A stretch of DNA of 11,739 nt from JBAZKK01 sp041650795. GTDB lineage: Bacteria; Omnitrophota; Gorgyraeia; Gygaellales; Profunditerraquicolaceae. A model generated the notes under the pieces. It did no database searches and was not told the origin of the DNA. It saw only the letters and a program-made list of their open reading frames with translations. Shown here piece after piece: positions 1-8,009 of the stretch (positions within the stretch are counted from its first letter, which is position 1; the number at the start of each line of letters is the position of its first letter). Location of the stretch: assembly GCA_041650795.1 (NCBI GenBank), contig JBAZKK010000034.1, positions 1 to 11,739 of the forward strand, in the 5' to 3' direction. The position numbers and the translations under genes are program-made.

Positions 1-1472
1 AGCCCCTTCTTGGGATATACTCCGCAGAACACCATCCCGCTATCCTCCAGTTTCTTCTTATACCTGTTGTTGAATTCATAGCGGTGGCGGTGCCGCTCCT
101 CTGCCAGCGTTCTCCCGTACAACCTGGCTGCCAGGGTCCCCTTCTTTATCCTGCAGGGGTAAGTGCCCAGCCGCATCGTGCCTCCCAGGTTACGGATACC
201 CTTCTGTTCTTCCAAGAGGCTTATTACGGGGTATTTCGTCCTGGGCTTAAATTCCGTGGAGTTGGCTCCGGCGAGCCCCGAGACATTCCTGGCAAACTCT
301 ATTACGGCGCACTGCATCCCCAGGCAAAGCCCAAGGAAAGGAATCCTATTTTCCCTGGCAAACCTGATCGCCCGGATCTTGCCTTCAATGCCGCGGTAGC
401 CAAACCCCCCTGGCACAAGAACCCCGCGCACCTCCTTTAACAATTTCGCTGCCCCATGCTTTTCGATATCCTCAGAATCGACCTTGAGGATATCCACCCT
501 GGCGTCGTTGGCTATGCCCGCGTGCGCCAATGCCTCGTAGATGGATTTGTAAGCGTCCTGGAGGCCGGTATATTTACCCACCAGTGCAATCTTAACCCTG
601 GAGCGGGGAGAAATTATCTTATCCACCACATCATTTTCCCAGTCCTTAAGGTCGGAGAACCTGCAGATGAGCTTAAAGTGGCTCAGTATTATCTCATCCA
701 GGATCTGGTTTTTGAATACCGTCGGAACCTGATAGATAGAATCCACGTCGCGGTTCTCGATAACCGCTTCTTTCTGCACGCTGCAGAAAAGCGATATCTT
801 CTCTTTTAATTCATTGGAGAGCGGTTTCTCGCTGCGGCAGATCAAGACATCCGGCTGTATCCCGATTTCCCTCAATGTCCCCACGCTGTGCTGGGTAGGT
901 TTGGTTTTTATCTCGTCGGCACACTTGATATAAGGCACCAGCGTCAGGTGAATATAGAGAACGTTATTCCTGCCGACGTCCAGGCCGAACTGCCGCACCG
1001 CTTCCAGAAAAGGGAGGCTTTCGATATCCCCTACCGTGCCTCCGATCTCCACTATCACGATATCGGCTGCGGAGACCTCTGCGACCTTTTTTACCCTCTC
1101 CTTAATCTCGTTGGTAATGTGGGGTATGACCTGGATGGTCTTGCCCAAATAATCCCCGCGCCTCTCGCGCGAAAGCACGGCGCTGTAGACCTGGCCGGTG
1201 GTAACGTTATTAAAACGGGTCATCCTGGCAGTGGTAAACCTCTCGTAGTGGCCCAGGTCCAGGTCGGTCTCTGCGCCGTCGTCGGTAACATAAACCTCTC
1301 CGTGCTGGTAGGGATTCATGGTGCCGGGGTCAACGTTAAGGTAAGGGTCAAACTTCATCAGGCTTACCTTCAGTCCCCGCGCCTCCAGTATCTTGCCGAT
1401 AGAAGCAGAGGTAATTCCTTTGCCGAGACTTGAAATTACCCCGCCGGTTATAAAGATGTATTTAGTGTTCAT
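1..1472 (-). CDS. pyrG: CTP synthase (glutamine-hydrolysing), 3' end cut by window edge
   Basis: Catalyses ATP-dependent amination of UTP to CTP using ammonia from glutamine, the last step of de novo pyrimidine nucleotide synthesis, in the cytosol. I translated it by hand in one uninterrupted frame. The N-terminal synthetase domain opens with KYIFITGG and the P-loop SLGKG (Lys18). It also has the DDGAETDLDLGHYERF stretch and EIGGTVGDIES starting at Glu142, the UTP/Mg region. The C-terminal glutaminase domain has GGFGYRG and the nucleophile elbow GLCLGMQ with Cys383. About 490 residues are present against a usual 535-550, so the terminal His and Glu of the glutaminase triad (HPE motif) lie outside the window. 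The ATG at 1472 is forced because an in-frame TAA lies about 20 bases upstream with no other start between. No Shine-Dalgarno sequence is visible. It has its own promoter and structured leader upstream. Confidence 0.97.
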   Translation of the reverse strand, partial: MNTKYIFITGGVISSLGKGITSASIGKILEARGLKVSLMKFDPYLNVDPGTMNPYQHGEVYVTDDGAETDLDLGHYERFTTARMTRFNNVTTGQVYSAVLSRERRGDYLGKTIQVIPHITNEIKERVKKVAEVSAADIVIVEIGGTVGDIESLPFLEAVRQFGLDVGRNNVLYIHLTLVPYIKCADEIKTKPTQHSVGTLREIGIQPDVLICRSEKPLSNELKEKISLFCSVQKEAVIENRDVDSIYQVPTVFKNQILDEIILSHFKLICRFSDLKDWENDVVDKIISPRSRVKIALVGKYTGLQDAYKSIYEALAHAGIANDARVDILKVDSEDIEKHGAAKLLKEVRGVLVPGGFGYRGIEGKIRAIRFARENRIPFLGLCLGMQCAVIEFARNVSGLAGANSTEFKPRTKYPVISLLEEQKGIRNLGGTMRLGTYPCRIKKGTLAARLYGRTLAEERHRHRYEFNNRYKKKLEDSGMVFCGVYPKKG

Positions 1473-1479
1473 TTTCCAT

Positions 1480-1523
1480 AAAAACGGCGTTTAGAGACGA
1501 TAGTGCCTCACTCTCTAAACGCC
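1480..1523 (-). terminator. Terminator-like hairpin in the pyrG leader (candidate attenuator)
   Basis: A perfect 12-bp stem (1486-1497 with 1512-1523, arm GGCGTTTAGAGA) closes a 14-nt loop. On the minus strand it is followed by G and five T (1485-1480), seven bases before the pyrG ATG. The loop also contains AGTG/CACT, which could lengthen the stem. It may terminate gltD read-through, attenuate pyrG, or both. On the plus strand the stem is followed by TTTGTTTG, so it could also work in that direction, but no plus-strand gene needs it. The structure is seen directly; the attenuator role is inferred by analogy with Bacillus pyrG, whose leader also ends in a terminator. Confidence 0.65.
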
Positions 1524-1532
1524 TTTGTTTGT

Positions 1533-1556
1533 TGTTAGTTCACGCTTGAACTAACA
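1533..1556 (-). promoter_or_regulatory. 5'-terminal hairpin of the pyrG leader
   Basis: A perfect inverted repeat (GTTAGTTC at 1534-1541 with GAACTAAC at 1548-1555, plus one more pair at 1533/1556) encloses a 6-nt loop. The transcription start predicted from the promoter falls at about 1555, so the transcript would begin with this stem. An unstructured A-rich linker (AACAAACAAA on the minus strand) then separates it from the terminator-like hairpin. A 5' stem of this kind could protect the mRNA or take part in regulation. I found no convincing pairing between the two hairpins. Confidence 0.5.
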
Positions 1557-1561
1557 GTTGC

Positions 1562-1589
1562 AGTATAACACATTTGGCTTGCCTGTCAA
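1562..1589 (-). promoter_or_regulatory. Sigma70-type promoter for pyrG
   Basis: On the minus strand a perfect -35 box TTGACA (1589-1584) is followed after 16 bases by TATACT (1567-1562), one mismatch from the -10 consensus. It begins 27 bases downstream of the gltD stop codon, and the predicted start near 1555 gives a leader of about 83 nt. pyrG can thus be transcribed independently of gltBD. This is the strongest promoter in the window. Confidence 0.75.
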
Positions 1590-1615
1590 CCAAAAAACAG
1601 AAAACAGGACCTACC

Positions 1616-3058
1616 TTATATAAACGGGAGACTGCTTTCCCCCATAAGATAGCTGTCAATCTCATGGGCGGCGCGCCTTCCTTCGGATATTGCCCAGACC
1701 ACAAGGGACTGCCCACGCCGCATATCCCCTGCCGCAAAGATGCCTTTTTTAGAAGTCATGAGGTCCGCTCCGGTGCTTAGGTTACCCCTGGGGTCGAGTT
1801 TAAGGCCCAACTCCTCAATCAAACCGTGCCTCTGGGGATGGAGAAAACCCAAAGCCAAAACTACCATATCCGCCTCAATCTCAAATTCGCTCTCCGGCAT
1901 CTCCTTGATAAGGTTACATCCGGCTGTGTTCTTTTCAAACCCTGCCTGCACGCATAAGAGTTTTTTCACGAAGCCACTCTCCCCGATGAATTTCTTGGTC
2001 AGGACCGACCACCTGCGTTCCCCGCCTTCCTCGTGACTCGTTGAGGTCTTCAGGATCATCGGGTATTGCGGCCAGGGTTGCTCTTTTGGCCGGCATTCTG
2101 ACGGCTGCGGCATAAGCTCTATCTGCACTACGCATGATGCTCCCTGCCTGTGCGCAGTACCGACGCAATCTGCTCCGGTATCTCCTCCGCCGATGACAAC
2201 TACCTTTTTACCCGCAGCATCGATAATATCCTCAACCGGGATATGCTCCCCGCTTACCCTGCGGTTGGACTGCACCAGATAATCCATGGCAAGATAGATT
2301 CCTTTTAAATCCCTGCCATCTATATTTAAATCCCTGGGGACGCGCGAGCCGCCGGCAAGGCAAATTGCGTCAAATCCCCTGAGCAATCCTTTGGCCGCAT
2401 AATCTTTGCCTGCCTCGATTCCGGTGCCGAACTCCACGCCCTCTTTCTTCCAGATGGCAATACGCCTCTCTAGGATTCTTTTATCAAGTTTAAAATCTGG
2501 TATGCCGTATCTTAAGATGCCCCCTGGCTTATTATCGCGCTCAAAGACTATGACCTTATGGCCGGCCCTGTTTAACTGTGCAGCGCAGGAAAGCCCTGCG
2601 GGTCCGGAACCCACAACGGCAATGTCCCTGCCGGTCCGCTTCTGAGGTGGTCTGGGCTTAATCCAACCCTGCCTAAAGCCATGTTCAATAACCGCCAGTT
2701 CATCCTCCCGGATGGTTACCGGCTCGTCATTAATTCCTAAGATGCAGGAGGATTCGCAAAGGGCAGGACAGACCCTGCCGGTTACCTCGGGAAGATTATT
2801 GGTTGCCTCAAGAAGCTCCAGCGCCTTCTGCCAATGGCCTCTGAAGATAAGGTCATTCCATTCCGGGATATAATTTCCGATAGGACATCCCCAGTGGCAA
2901 AAGGGAGTGCCGCAATCCATGCAGCGGGAGGCCTGTTGGATAGAACGCTCCGCGGCCGGCAGAACCCCCACCTCGGCATAATCATTCCTGCGTTCGCATA
3001 CCGGCCGGTATGCCGGTTTTTCCCGCTTGACCTTCAGGAAACCTTTGATATCACCCAT
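1616..3058 (-). CDS. gltD: Glutamate synthase (NADPH) small subunit
   Basis: Beta subunit of bacterial GOGAT. It takes electrons from NADPH through FAD and passes them via iron-sulfur clusters to GltB for reductive synthesis of glutamate. It has 480 residues, close to the usual 470-490. Two N-terminal cysteine groups are seen: C46-x2-C49-x4-C54-x3-C58 and C97, C101, C105, the low-potential 4Fe-4S region. The FAD dinucleotide fold is VVGSGPAGLSCAA (148-160). The NADPH fold is VVVIGGGDTGADCVG (286-300). The C-terminal flavin motif is GIFAAGDM followed by GQSLVVWAISEGR (about 439-461). The ATG at 3058 overlaps the gltB stop by 8 bp and has GAGG six bases upstream, so the two subunits should be made together. 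It could be mistaken for the related small subunits of other flavin reductases, but adjacency to gltB settles it. Confidence 0.97.
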   Translation of the reverse strand: MGDIKGFLKVKREKPAYRPVCERRNDYAEVGVLPAAERSIQQASRCMDCGTPFCHWGCPIGNYIPEWNDLIFRGHWQKALELLEATNNLPEVTGRVCPALCESSCILGINDEPVTIREDELAVIEHGFRQGWIKPRPPQKRTGRDIAVVGSGPAGLSCAAQLNRAGHKVIVFERDNKPGGILRYGIPDFKLDKRILERRIAIWKKEGVEFGTGIEAGKDYAAKGLLRGFDAICLAGGSRVPRDLNIDGRDLKGIYLAMDYLVQSNRRVSGEHIPVEDIIDAAGKKVVVIGGGDTGADCVGTAHRQGASCVVQIELMPQPSECRPKEQPWPQYPMILKTSTSHEEGGERRWSVLTKKFIGESGFVKKLLCVQAGFEKNTAGCNLIKEMPESEFEIEADMVVLALGFLHPQRHGLIEELGLKLDPRGNLSTGADLMTSKKGIFAAGDMRRGQSLVVWAISEGRRAAHEIDSYLMGESSLPFI

Positions 3059-6000
3059 CGGAAACCTCGCTCAGCCCCATCTTCTCTTCTAATTTTTCGT
3101 TTTCTAAAATGCGCTTGTATTCAAGCGGCATAACCTTGATAAAATGCCGCGAGGCCTCGTTGAAATTGTCCAGGATGCGGAGGCTTACGCCGCTAGCCGT
3201 ATATCGCGCGTGATTCGAGATGAGCTGGCGGATATCCGTCTCATCCTCGGCGTTTAAGGCTTCCAGGTTTACCATATCCAGGTTGCACCTTTTTCGAAAA
3301 TCAAAATCCCTGGCATAGACGTAGGCAATGCCTCCGGACATCCCTGCCGCGAAGTTACGGCCTGTTTCACCCAACACTACCACCCTGCCTCCGGTCATGT
3401 ATTCGCATCCGTGGTCGCCGACCCCCTCGACTACTGCATACAGTCCGGAGTTACGAATACAGAAACGCTCTCCTGCCAGCCCCCGGATATGCGCCTCTCC
3501 GCTGACGGCACCGTAAAAAGCGGTATTGCCGATGATGATATTCTGCTCTGAACTGTAGCTTACCTTAGTGTCGGGGTAGACAATAATCCTGCCTCCGGAA
3601 ATCCCCTTGCCGACGTAATCATTGGCCATGCCTTCCAACTCAAAGGTAATGCCATTGGCGAGGAACGCCCCGAAACTCTGCCCTGCCGTACCATTGAATT
3701 TAAAGTGGATGGTATCCGGAGGAAGCCCCTCTTCTCCGTAGGCTAAACACACCTTGCCGCTCAGCATCGCGCCGGTAGCGCGGTTGGTATTGCATATTGA
3801 AAATTCCAGCTTCAGCGGTTCTTTCTTATCAAGCGTTGGCCGCGCGGATTCAATAAGCTTTAAATCCAAAACCCTGTCTATACCGTGGTCCTGCTTATGC
3901 TGGCAATAGACTCCGACGCTATTCTCTGTTGGCGGCTTATAAAGCACCCTGGATAAATCTATGCCCTCTGCCTTCCCGGGGAGGATTGAACTGTTTAGCT
4001 CCAGGAGATCGGTCCTGCCGATTAAATCATCCACCCGCCTGATACCCAGCGAGCTCATGATCTCGCGTAGCTCCCTGGCAACAAAGGTAAAATAATTGAT
4101 GACGTATTCCGGCTTGCCCCTGAAACGGCAGGATAACACTTCATCCTGGGTTGCGATACCAAGCGAACAGTTATTCAAATGGCAGTGCCTCAGCATCACG
4201 CAGCCGAGGGTGACCAATACGGCGCTTGAGAAACCGAATTCCTCCGCACCCAGCATCGCCGCGATGGCGACGTCGCGGCCGGTGCGCATCTGCCCATCCG
4301 TCTGCAGGCGGACCCTGCTCCTTAAATCATTCAGCACCAGGGTCTGGTGTGTTTCGGAAATGCCTAATTCCCACGGAAGCCCGGCGTGCCTGATAGAGCT
4401 AAGAGGCGATGCCCCCGTGCCCCCGTCTCCTCCGGAGATAAGGATCATATCGGCGTGACCTTTGGCAACGCCTGCGGCAATGGTGCCTACGCCGATCTCG
4501 GATACGAGCTTAACGCTCACCCGCGCCTTAGGGTTGGCGTTTTTTAAATCAAATATCAGTTGCGCCAGGTCCTCAATGGAATAAATATCGTGGTGTGGCG
4601 GAGGCGAGATAAGGGTAACCCCGGGAGTGGTATAGCGTGTCCTGGCGATAATCGCGCTGACCTTATGACCCGGCAATTGCCCGCCTTCCCCGGGCTTTGC
4701 GCCCTGGGCGATCTTAATCTGCAGTTCATCGGCGTTAACCAGATAATTTGCAGTCACCCCGAACCTGCCGGAGGCAACCTGTTTTACCGCGCTCCTCTTG
4801 CAGTCGCCGTTAGGTAAAGGCATAAAACGGGCGGGGTCTTCGCCGCCCTCTCCGCTGTTAGACCTGCCTCCAAGTTTATTCATGGCAATCGCAATAGTCT
4901 CATGCGCTTCCTTACTGATGGAGCCGAAACTCATTGCCCCGGTAGCAAAACGCCTGACTATCTCCTCCGCCGGCTCTACCTCCTCGATAGGTACGGGCAC
5001 CGACTTCTTGAATTGGAACAAACTACGCAGGGTGCTCGGATGCCCTGACTGGTCATTAATCAGGGTGCTAAACTCCTTGTATCTTGAATAATCGCAGTGC
5101 CAGGCCGCATCCTGAAGGCTCGCGATACTACTGGGATTCCAAAGATGGAATTCGCCGTCGCGTTTCCACTGGTATATTCCTGCGGTTGCCAGATAGTTAG
5201 GGCTTGACTCTCCATGCGCGTACGCCTCCCGATGCCTCGATATTGTCTCATCGGCTAGCGCCTCAAACCCTGCACCTCCGATTCTCGAAACAGTGCCCGA
5301 GAAACACCGCTCCACAACCTCATCCGCCAATCCCAGGGCCTCAAAAATCTGGGCGCCGCGGTAACTCTGGAGCGTGGAAATCCCCATCTTGGAGAGTATC
5401 TTTAAAATCCCCTTATCCACTGCCTTGATATAATGCCCTAGGGCAACGCCTTCCTTAAGGCCGGCCTTTTCTTCTTTTAATAAATACCTTACCGCTTCAA
5501 ATGCTCCGTAAGGGTTAATGCAGTCTGCGCCGTATCCGAAGAGCAGCGCAAAATGATGGACCTCCCTGGGCTCGGCAGTCTCCAGGATTATCCCTATCTG
5601 GGTCCTAAGGGCCTTTCTGACAAGATGATGGTGAACTGCCCCTGTTGCCAAAAGCGCAGGCAGGGCAGCGCGTTCTTTGGAGGTCCCCCTGTCCGTCAAG
5701 AGGATAAAGGTATAACCGGAATTGATTGCCTCAACCGCCTCTTTGCATATGCGCTCCAGGGTCTTCAGGAAATCTTTTTTGGAATCCGCTCTAAAAAGAA
5801 GCGAAATCTCCTTGGTACGGAATCCTTTTTTATGTATGCGCTTGATCTGGGATAGCTCGGCATCAGTAAGCACCGGCCTTCTGACCCGCAGTTTCCTGCA
5901 ATGACTGGCTTTCTCATCCAAAAGGTTGCCTTCCGGTCCCAGGTATGTCTCCAGGCTCATCACCAACTCCTCCCTGATAGGGTCAATGGCGGGATTGGTA

Positions 6001-7580
6001 ACCTGGGCAAAGAGTTGTTTAAAATAATTATAAAGGAGCTGCGGCTTCCCGGAGAGGAGCGCGTGTGGGGTATCATTACCCATGGAACCGATGGGTTCCT
6101 GGCTGTTCTCTACCATCGGGCCGATAATGAACTTAAGGTCCTCGCGGCTGTATCCGAAGGTCTTCAAGAATACTCCGCTATCCCTGATAGTGCCCGCGGG
6201 AGACCTGCCTTGGGGGAGATCCTCCAACTCGAGCATTTCCTTCTTTAGCCAGGAGGCATATGGCTTGCTGACACTAATGCCCTCTTTTATTTCCTTATCA
6301 TCTACAATGCGCCCTTCTTCGGTATCGATAAAGAAAATCTTGCCCGGCTCAAGCCTTCCGGAAAGCAGGATATCCTGCGGCTTGATATCAAGAACTCCGA
6401 CCTCCGAGGCCATCACTACCAGTCCTTGTTTGGTTACCAGATAACGCGCCGGGCGTAGTCCGTTTCTATCCAACACTGCGCCGACCCTCGTGCCGTCGGT
6501 AAATGCAATCGCGGCCGGGCCGTCCCAAGGCTCCATTAAGCATGCGTGATATCTATAGAAGTCGCGAATCCTTCCTTCCAAAAGCGGGTTTTGCTGCCAG
6601 GCGCTCGGGATAAGCATCAGCATCACATGCGCCAGGCTCCTTCCTGAAAGCGTCAGTAATTCAAAGACATTGTCGATGGTGGCGGAATCGCTGCCGTCCG
6701 GCACGATTACCGGTAAAATATCCTTGAGTTTCCTGCCGAAAAGCCCGTTCTCCAGTAACCCTTCACGCGCGCGCATCCAGTTGATATTTCCCCGCAGGGT
6801 ATTTATCTCTCCGTTGTGCGCCAGAAACCGGAACGGCTGGGCAAGGTCCCAGGTAGGGAATGTATTGGTGCTGTAGCGCGAATGCACCAGGCATATCGCG
6901 CTCTGGATGCCGTCATCACGCAGGTCAAGGAAGAACCTGTCAAGCTGCTGCGGCATCAACAGCCCCTTGTAGGAAAAGGTGCGGCTTGAGATATTGGTGA
7001 TATAAAAAAAATGCCTTTGCTTAATCCCTGAGGAGCGTATAATGTTTTCTATTCTCCTGCGGATAACGTAGAGGCGCCGCTCGAAATCAAGCTGTTCCTT
7101 AAGCCGGGGAGGCCTGGCAATAAATACCTGCGCGATTAGAGGCTGGGTTTTGCGGGCGGTATTGCCGATGCCGGAATCATCCACCGGCACGATACGCCAT
7201 CCCAAAAGAACCTGCCCCTCCTCGTTAATTACCTTCTCAAAAACCTCTTGGCAGAATCCGCGCTCTTTTTTATCCTGGGGTAAAAATACCAGTCCGCTGC
7301 CGTATCCCCCCCGGGCTGGAAGTTTAATTCCGGAGCCGGCAGCAACCCTGACAAAAAATTCGTGAGGCAACTGGATAAGGACGCCTGCGCCGTCCCCGGT
7401 TTCAGGATCGGCTCCGGTTGCGCCGCGGTGCGAAAGACGCCTTAATACCTCCAGCCCCTGCTTGACAATCTGGCTTGAAGCGCGTCCTTTGATATCACAG
7501 ACAAAACCGACGCCGCAGGAATCATGCTCGAATGCCGGCTCATAAAGCCCCTGCCTACCTGGTAAATTAAAATCTCTCAT
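3051..7580 (-). CDS. gltB: Glutamate synthase (NADPH) large subunit
   Basis: Alpha subunit of GOGAT: hydrolyses glutamine and channels the ammonia to 2-oxoglutarate, giving two glutamates with electrons supplied by GltD. Its 1509 residues match the family. The N-terminal class II amidotransferase nucleophile is Cys22, in the stretch EHDSCGVGF. It is preceded by 21 residues that should be removed as a propeptide. HSRYSTNTFPTWDLAQPFR and AHNGEINT follow at about 233-261. The FMN/2-oxoglutarate domain has SFGSISKEAH (884-893), SEIGVGTIAAGVAKGHAD (1027-1044) and SGGDGGTGASP (1049-1059). The 3Fe-4S cysteines are C1127, C1133 and C1138, with the canonical 6/5 spacing. The C-terminal glycine-rich beta-helix domain runs from about 1255. 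The start codon overlaps the preceding regulator's stop as ATGA (7577-7580), and only a weak AGGA lies upstream, which points to translational coupling. Confidence 0.98.
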   Translation of the reverse strand: MRDFNLPGRQGLYEPAFEHDSCGVGFVCDIKGRASSQIVKQGLEVLRRLSHRGATGADPETGDGAGVLIQLPHEFFVRVAAGSGIKLPARGGYGSGLVFLPQDKKERGFCQEVFEKVINEEGQVLLGWRIVPVDDSGIGNTARKTQPLIAQVFIARPPRLKEQLDFERRLYVIRRRIENIIRSSGIKQRHFFYITNISSRTFSYKGLLMPQQLDRFFLDLRDDGIQSAICLVHSRYSTNTFPTWDLAQPFRFLAHNGEINTLRGNINWMRAREGLLENGLFGRKLKDILPVIVPDGSDSATIDNVFELLTLSGRSLAHVMLMLIPSAWQQNPLLEGRIRDFYRYHACLMEPWDGPAAIAFTDGTRVGAVLDRNGLRPARYLVTKQGLVVMASEVGVLDIKPQDILLSGRLEPGKIFFIDTEEGRIVDDKEIKEGISVSKPYASWLKKEMLELEDLPQGRSPAGTIRDSGVFLKTFGYSREDLKFIIGPMVENSQEPIGSMGNDTPHALLSGKPQLLYNYFKQLFAQVTNPAIDPIREELVMSLETYLGPEGNLLDEKASHCRKLRVRRPVLTDAELSQIKRIHKKGFRTKEISLLFRADSKKDFLKTLERICKEAVEAINSGYTFILLTDRGTSKERAALPALLATGAVHHHLVRKALRTQIGIILETAEPREVHHFALLFGYGADCINPYGAFEAVRYLLKEEKAGLKEGVALGHYIKAVDKGILKILSKMGISTLQSYRGAQIFEALGLADEVVERCFSGTVSRIGGAGFEALADETISRHREAYAHGESSPNYLATAGIYQWKRDGEFHLWNPSSIASLQDAAWHCDYSRYKEFSTLINDQSGHPSTLRSLFQFKKSVPVPIEEVEPAEEIVRRFATGAMSFGSISKEAHETIAIAMNKLGGRSNSGEGGEDPARFMPLPNGDCKRSAVKQVASGRFGVTANYLVNADELQIKIAQGAKPGEGGQLPGHKVSAIIARTRYTTPGVTLISPPPHHDIYSIEDLAQLIFDLKNANPKARVSVKLVSEIGVGTIAAGVAKGHADMILISGGDGGTGASPLSSIRHAGLPWELGISETHQTLVLNDLRSRVRLQTDGQMRTGRDVAIAAMLGAEEFGFSSAVLVTLGCVMLRHCHLNNCSLGIATQDEVLSCRFRGKPEYVINYFTFVARELREIMSSLGIRRVDDLIGRTDLLELNSSILPGKAEGIDLSRVLYKPPTENSVGVYCQHKQDHGIDRVLDLKLIESARPTLDKKEPLKLEFSICNTNRATGAMLSGKVCLAYGEEGLPPDTIHFKFNGTAGQSFGAFLANGITFELEGMANDYVGKGISGGRIIVYPDTKVSYSSEQNIIIGNTAFYGAVSGEAHIRGLAGERFCIRNSGLYAVVEGVGDHGCEYMTGGRVVVLGETGRNFAAGMSGGIAYVYARDFDFRKRCNLDMVNLEALNAEDETDIRQLISNHARYTASGVSLRILDNFNEASRHFIKVMPLEYKRILENEKLEEKMGLSEVSDG

Positions 7581-7954
7581 CTTTTGTATATCCTGGCGTT
7601 GATACCCAGCTTTCTGATTTTGGAACGCATGGTATTACGGTTAATACCCAGCAGCCTGGCTGCCTTGAATTGATTCCCCTCTGTGCGTTGCAAGGCATGC
7701 TCGATCAAAGGCCTTTCCACAACATCCAGCACGGCTTTATATAATACACCCTGCTTCTCCTTATATAAAGCATCTTCTAGTTCGGTAATCTTATCCGCAA
7801 GCTGAACCTCTTCCTTAAGCTTATCCATCTTGCTTATCCTGACGATCTTCTCCTCTTTGGTAATATCTATGCGGAAGTTTCCCTGCTGGGTAAGCATCTG
7901 GGCAATAATCTCTTTTACCTTCTCGTCATTATCCGCGACTAAAAACCTGATCAT
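7577..7954 (-). CDS. Small Fis/NtrC-type DNA-binding protein with a degenerate receiver-like N-terminus
   Basis: A 125-residue protein that I cannot assign to a named regulator. Residues about 76-118 match the Fis-type helix-turn-helix that ends NtrC-family activators: VERPLIEHALQRTEGNQFKAARLLGINRNT, then RSKIRKLGI. Residues 1-30 begin like a receiver domain (IRFLVADND, acidic pair D8/D10), but the region is too short and has no phosphorylatable Asp or switch residues. Residues about 43-67 are charged and helical, possibly a coiled coil for dimerisation. There is no AAA+ sigma54-activation domain, so it probably works as a dimeric DNA-binding or architectural factor. GGGGAGG lies 10 bases before the ATG. 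Its stop overlaps the gltB start as ATGA, so a role in controlling gltBD or neighbouring nitrogen genes is a reasonable inference. The DNA-binding fold is secure; the target is not known. Confidence 0.85.
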   Translation of the reverse strand: MIRFLVADNDEKVKEIIAQMLTQQGNFRIDITKEEKIVRISKMDKLKEEVQLADKITELEDALYKEKQGVLYKAVLDVVERPLIEHALQRTEGNQFKAARLLGINRNTMRSKIRKLGINARIYKR

Positions 7955-8009
7955 TGACGCCCCGCCTCCCCTGCCTAATATTTAAGCAGCTGCTGCTAAA
8001 AAAAATCTT

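Noticed and set aside
888..1433. A 181-codon open frame on the plus strand, plus others at 84-440 and 456-809
   Set aside because: They are in the frame complementary to pyrG, whose minus-strand translation matches CTP synthase throughout. The plus-strand products show no recognisable domain.
1740..2036. Plus-strand open frames of 60-120 codons across gltD, gltB and glnA
   Set aside because: All lie antisense to well-supported conserved genes, lack ribosome binding sites and give low-complexity Ser/Pro/Arg-rich products typical of shadow frames.
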